Both the position numbers and the translations under genes were made by a program. From Desulfarculaceae bacterium JdFR-95 (GTDB taxonomy: Bacteria; Desulfobacterota; Desulfarculia; Desulfarculales; Desulfarculaceae): 7,789 nt of DNA. The DNA lies in the NCBI GenBank assembly GCA_002011835.1, contig MTPE01000394.1, positions 1 through 7,789 of the forward strand, written 5' to 3'. The notes below the pieces were generated by a model. The model worked only from the letters and a program-made list of their open reading frames with translations, had not been told where the DNA came from and ran no database searches. Below, piece by piece: positions 5,792 through 7,789 of the stretch (position 1 is its first letter; each line of letters opens with the position of its first letter).

Positions 5792-5842
5792 ACAAAAGAC
5801 CCCGGCGGACGGGACCTACACGCCCCGTGATTCCGGGAAGTT

Positions 5843-5863
5843 GCCGCAGATATGCCCTGCGGC
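5843..5863. promoter_or_regulatory. Perfect dyad GCCGCAG-N7-CTGCGGC upstream of qmo promoter
   Basis: GCCGCAG (5843-5849) and CTGCGGC (5857-5863) are perfect inverted repeats around a seven-base AT-richer centre. The dyad is centred about 64 bases before the inferred qmoA transcription start and ends 18 bases before the -35 box, a common location for an activator dimer. It does not resemble the HcpR-like site of aprB, so the two promoters may answer to different regulators. No regulator is identified. Confidence 0.4.
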
Positions 5864-5881
5864 GGGTCAATCGGCTTTTGC

Positions 5882-5910
5882 TTTACTGGTGCCGCGCATG
5901 TGTGTATATT
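5882..5910 (+). promoter_or_regulatory. Sigma70-type promoter of qmo operon
   Basis: TTTACT (5882-5887, 4/6 to TTGACA), a 17-base spacer, and TATATT (5905-5910, 5/6 to TATAAT). It lies in the only AT-rich patch of the intergenic region, downstream of the aprA terminator, where a new promoter for qmoABC is needed. The inferred start is near 5917, giving a leader of about 450 nt. Confidence 0.6.
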
Positions 5911-6025
5911 GGGGTGGCTGTGCCCCAAGGCCCGAAAAGAGGCGCATCCATCCCGCCCCCAAACGTACGCGGCGCCCCGGTGGACAAGGGCCCGCAGGGG
6001 AGCCGGCCCCTGGCTCGCGGAAAGC

Positions 6026-6061
6026 GCGTCCCCATTTGCCGGGGCGAGGCCCCAGGGACGC
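6026..6061 (+). other. Nested hairpin in qmoA leader
   Basis: GCGTCCC (6026-6032) pairs with GGGACGC (6055-6061), seven perfect pairs. It encloses a second perfect hairpin, GGGGC (6041-6045) with GCCCC (6049-6053) around GAG. The eight bases on the left (6033-6040) against one on the right form an asymmetric internal loop, an arrangement more organised than a single chance stem. Confidence 0.4.
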
Positions 6062-6231
6062 CACCGCGCATGCAAAGCGCAAGGCCCCGGTTCCCCGGGT
6101 GGGACCATCCCGTGGCCGGGACGCCCAGGCCGCCTGCGGTAGACTCAAGCCGGCGGTCAAGGGCAGGGGCGACCTCCCCAAGGGCCACCCGCCCTGAACA
6201 GACCCGGGGCGGAGCGCCGGGGAGCGACGAG

Positions 6232-6277
6232 GGGCAGCCGAGCACGGCCCGCTCCGAGAGAACGAGGACGGCTGCCC
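6232..6277 (+). other. 9-bp stem with large loop and possible pseudoknot in qmoA leader
   Basis: GGGCAGCCG (6232-6240) and CGGCTGCCC (6269-6277) are perfectly complementary across a 28-base loop. The loop contains GCTCCG (6251-6256), complementary to CGGAGC (6210-6215) upstream of the stem, which would make an H-type pseudoknot. The shared leader box begins four bases after the stem. Confidence 0.45.
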
Positions 6278-6280
6278 GAA

Positions 6281-6291
6281 CACAAGGGGTG
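6281..6291 (+). repeat. Leader box CACAAGGGGTG, qmoA copy
   Basis: Identical to 3081-3091 in the aprB leader. Here its GGGGTG can pair with CACCCC (6305-6310). It lies 75 bases before the qmoA ATG against about 200 in aprB, so any role would not depend on a fixed distance to the start codon. Confidence 0.45.
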
Positions 6292-6354
6292 ACCCACGGC
6301 GGCCCACCCCCACAAAGGGCGCCAAGGGACATGCGGGTGCGAAAGAACTACCGC

Positions 6355-6360
6355 GGAGGT
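6355..6360 (+). promoter_or_regulatory. qmoA ribosome binding site
   Basis: GGAGGT with six bases to the ATG at 6367 fixes the qmoA start. Confidence 0.85.
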
Positions 6361-6366
6361 GTCTAG

Positions 6367-7611
6367 ATGACGGATCAGAACAAGGCAATCTTGGTGGTGG
6401 GGGGAGGCATCACCGGCCTCACCGCCGCCCTGGAAGCGGCCGAGTCGGGCTATGAGGTGGTGCTGGTGGAGCGCGCACCCTACCTGGGCGGACGGGTGGC
6501 CCAGCTCCATCACTACTTCCCCAAGCTTTGCCCGCCCTACTGCGGCCTGGAGATCAACTTCCGGCGCATACGCTCCAACCCGCGCCTGACCGTGTACACC
6601 ATGGCCGAGGTCACCGCCATCGACGGCGGACCCGGCGACTTCTCGGTCACCATCAAACAGCGGCCCCGCTACGTGAACGAGAAGTGCACGGCCTGCGGCA
6701 AGTGCTCCGAGGCGGTGGAGGCCAAGATCAAGAACCCCTTCGACTACGGCCTCAGCGAGATTCCGGCCGCCTACCTGCCTCACGAGCTGTGCTACCCCTA
6801 CCGGTACGTGATCGACCCTTCCATCATCGGCACCGAGGACGCCAACCGCGCCAAGGAGGCCTGCCCCTATGACGCGGTGGACCTGGAGGACTCGGAGAAG
6901 GAGATCAACCTTACGGTAGGGGCCATCGTCTGGGCCGCGGGCTGGACGCCCTACGACCCCACCAAGCTGGAGAACTACGACTTCGCCAAGAGCCCGGACC
7001 TGATCACCAACGTGCAGTTCGAACGCCTGGCGGCGGTCAACGGGCCCACCGGGGGCAAGATCCTCAAGCCCAGCGACGGCCAGCCCCCCAAGAGCGTGGC
7101 CTTCGTGCAGTGTGCGGGCAGCCGCGACGAGAACCACCTGCCCTTCTGCAGCACGGTCTGCTGCCTGGCCAGCCTCAAACAGTGTACCTACGTACGCGAG
7201 CAGCTGCCCGACACCGAGTGCACCATCTACTTCATCGACATCCGGGCCATGAGCCGCAACGAGGACTTCTACACCCGGGTCAAGGCCGACGAAGGCGTCA
7301 AGTTCGTCAAGTCCAAGATCGCCCGCATCGAGGCCACCGGCGGCAAGCTGGTGCTGGAGGGCGAGAACACCGCCACCGGGGAGAAGTTCACCGCCGAGCA
7401 CGACCTGGTGGTCCTGGCCACCGGCATGCAGCCCAATACCGCGGAGAACCAGATCCCCGCGAACGTCTCCTACGATGAGTATGGCTTCGCCATCTCGCAG
7501 CCCGGCATCTACATCGCCGGCACCTGCCGGTCCCCCATGGAGGTGCAGAGCTGCGGCCAGGACGCCACCAAAGCGGCCCTCGAGGCGATCCAGACGGTGG
7601 TTGGGAGGTAG
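6367..7611 (+). CDS. qmoA: QmoA, HdrA-like flavoprotein of the Qmo complex
   Basis: This 414-residue flavin- and iron-sulfur-binding subunit belongs to the quinone-interacting membrane-bound oxidoreductase, related to heterodisulfide reductase HdrA. With QmoB and the membrane subunit QmoC it carries electrons from menaquinol to APS reductase. Visible are the FAD dinucleotide fold ILVVGGGITGLTAALEA (8-24) with the acidic E35 at the end of strand 2, YLGGRVAQLHHYFPKLCPPYCG (39-60), a C107-x2-C110-x2-C113 cluster motif with C166 (EACPYDAVDL) as likely fourth ligand, the HdrA-like cysteine-rich stretch VQCAGSR...CSTVCCLASLK (247-271) with C249, C261, C265 and C266, and the second flavin-fold motif LVVLATGMQP (347-356). 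There is no signal peptide or membrane segment. The length is typical of QmoA, distinctly shorter than archaeal HdrA. Position just after aprBA supports the assignment. Confidence 0.96.
   Translation: MTDQNKAILVVGGGITGLTAALEAAESGYEVVLVERAPYLGGRVAQLHHYFPKLCPPYCGLEINFRRIRSNPRLTVYTMAEVTAIDGGPGDFSVTIKQRPRYVNEKCTACGKCSEAVEAKIKNPFDYGLSEIPAAYLPHELCYPYRYVIDPSIIGTEDANRAKEACPYDAVDLEDSEKEINLTVGAIVWAAGWTPYDPTKLENYDFAKSPDLITNVQFERLAAVNGPTGGKILKPSDGQPPKSVAFVQCAGSRDENHLPFCSTVCCLASLKQCTYVREQLPDTECTIYFIDIRAMSRNEDFYTRVKADEGVKFVKSKIARIEATGGKLVLEGENTATGEKFTAEHDLVVLATGMQPNTAENQIPANVSYDEYGFAISQPGIYIAGTCRSPMEVQSCGQDATKAALEAIQTVVGR
7603..7608 (+). promoter_or_regulatory. qmoB ribosome binding site
   Basis: GGGAGG lies inside the last codons of qmoA, with eight bases to the ATG at 7617, so the two genes are tightly spaced in one operon. 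Confidence 0.8.
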
Positions 7612-7616
7612 CGATC

Positions 7617-7789
7617 ATGGAAAAGAAGACTATTTGTTATCTCTGCAAGGGCTGCGGACTGGGCGAGGCCCTGGACTTCGAAAAGCTCACCGAGGCCGTC
7701 AACGAGGCCGGCATCAGCGACGTCAAGCAGGTGGACGTGCTCTGCGCCCCCGAAGGCGTGGAGACCATCAAGGCCGACATCGCCGACGG
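7617..7789 (+). CDS. qmoB: QmoB, N-terminal part (runs off the window)
   Basis: ATG at 7617 opens a frame that continues past the window edge; 57 complete codons are visible. The start MEKKTICYLCKGCGLGEALDF shows a C7-x2-C10-x2-C13-G motif, followed by a helix and a strand with a further C62-like cysteine position not reached in full (the visible part has LCAPEGVETIK with one cysteine). N-termini of this kind, preceding an HdrA-type flavoprotein and an MvhD-like domain, are typical of QmoB, a protein of about 750 residues. The assignment rests mainly on the qmoA-qmoB gene order, the five-base gap and the N-terminal cysteine motif. The catalytic domains lie outside the window. Confidence 0.88.
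   Translation, partial: MEKKTICYLCKGCGLGEALDFEKLTEAVNEAGISDVKQVDVLCAPEGVETIKADIAD

Larger units (their letters stand above)
5693..6366 (+). other. Long aprA-qmoA intergenic region without a credible gene
   Basis: This holds the aprA terminator, a second hairpin, a dyad, the qmo promoter and a predicted GC-rich leader. Long open frames here (such as 5740-6366 and 5867-6388 reverse) are Pro/Arg/Gly-rich strings with no ribosome site or family resemblance, as expected of random GC-rich sequence. Some of them run through the terminator stem. Confidence 0.7.
5917..6366 (+). promoter_or_regulatory. Predicted long GC-rich 5' leader of qmoA
   Basis: About 450 nt between the inferred start and qmoA, dense in complementary segments: CCGC/GCGG enclosing GAGCC/GGCTC at 5992-6020, the nested hairpin 6026-6061, 6128-6134/6152-6158, CAGGGGCG (6164-6171) with CGCCCTG (6190-6196), the 9-bp stem 6232-6240/6269-6277, and GGGGTG/CACCCC (6286-6291/6305-6310). 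ACCTCC at 6172-6177 is complementary to GGAGGT of the qmoA SD (6355-6360). I recognise no known RNA family. High GC alone yields many stems, so only the longest are listed separately. Confidence 0.4.

Noticed and set aside
6206..6289. G-quadruplex from four GGGG runs in the qmoA leader
   Set aside because: Loops of about 9, 8 and over 50 bases are too long, and the same bases form better duplex stems.
5740..6366. 208-residue + strand frame ending just before the qmoA ATG
   Set aside because: Begins inside the terminator stem, has no ribosome site, and is Pro/Arg/Gly-rich random-looking sequence over the RNA leader; other frames of the same region are equally open.
6157..7401. 414-residue open frame on the - strand
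   Set aside because: Antisense shadow of qmoA and its leader with no family resemblance.
1..7789. tRNA, rRNA, CRISPR array or insertion sequence
   Set aside because: No cloverleaf, repeat-spacer pattern, transposase frame or terminal inverted repeats with target duplication seen; RNase P, tmRNA and SRP RNA signatures were looked for in the two long spacers and not found.

Overview
The window reads as a stretch of chromosome from a high-GC, sulfate-reducing deltaproteobacterium (Desulfobacterota). The evidence is the adjacency of aprBA (dissimilatory APS reductase) and qmoAB (its menaquinol-linked electron donor), with strong GC-ending codon preference. A Desulfarculus-like organism is my guess from base composition and gene order. 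It cannot be proved from the sequence alone.

Layout, all genes on the + strand. (1) 1-344: the 3' end of an unrecognised gene, overlapping by 4 bases (GTGA) with (2) ubiE/menG at 341-1054, the last methyltransferase of menaquinone synthesis. (3) 1157-2782: a compact RNase E/G. (4) 2783-3292: 510 bases without a credible gene. They hold a sigma70-type promoter with a perfect TTGACA box, a Crp/Fnr (HcpR)-like palindrome just upstream, and a predicted leader of about 350 nt with several hairpins. (5) aprB at 3293-3751 and aprA at 3803-5692, each with a strong Shine-Dalgarno (SD) sequence. (6) A very strong intrinsic terminator at 5714-5758. (7) 5693-6366: 674 bases without a credible gene. They hold a second large hairpin, a 21-bp dyad, a good sigma70-type promoter (5882-5910) and a predicted GC-rich leader of about 450 nt. 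(8) qmoA at 6367-7611 and the first 57 codons of qmoB from 7617 to the window edge.

How the genes work together: AprAB reduces adenosine 5'-phosphosulfate to sulfite and AMP. The Qmo complex passes electrons from menaquinol to AprAB. MenG makes the menaquinone. So the window covers the quinone, the quinone-linked donor and the terminal enzyme of one respiratory step. The terminator and the separate promoter imply that aprBA and qmo are independent transcription units.

The least explained parts are the two long leaders. They share an 11-base identical box (CACAAGGGGTG), both contain a hexamer complementary to their own SD, and both are rich in hairpins. The aprB leader also repeats AGGGGTG four times and carries a consensus SD with no gene behind it. 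They are candidates for cis-acting RNA control of sulfate respiration. This is inference from reading by eye, with no folding or database search run.
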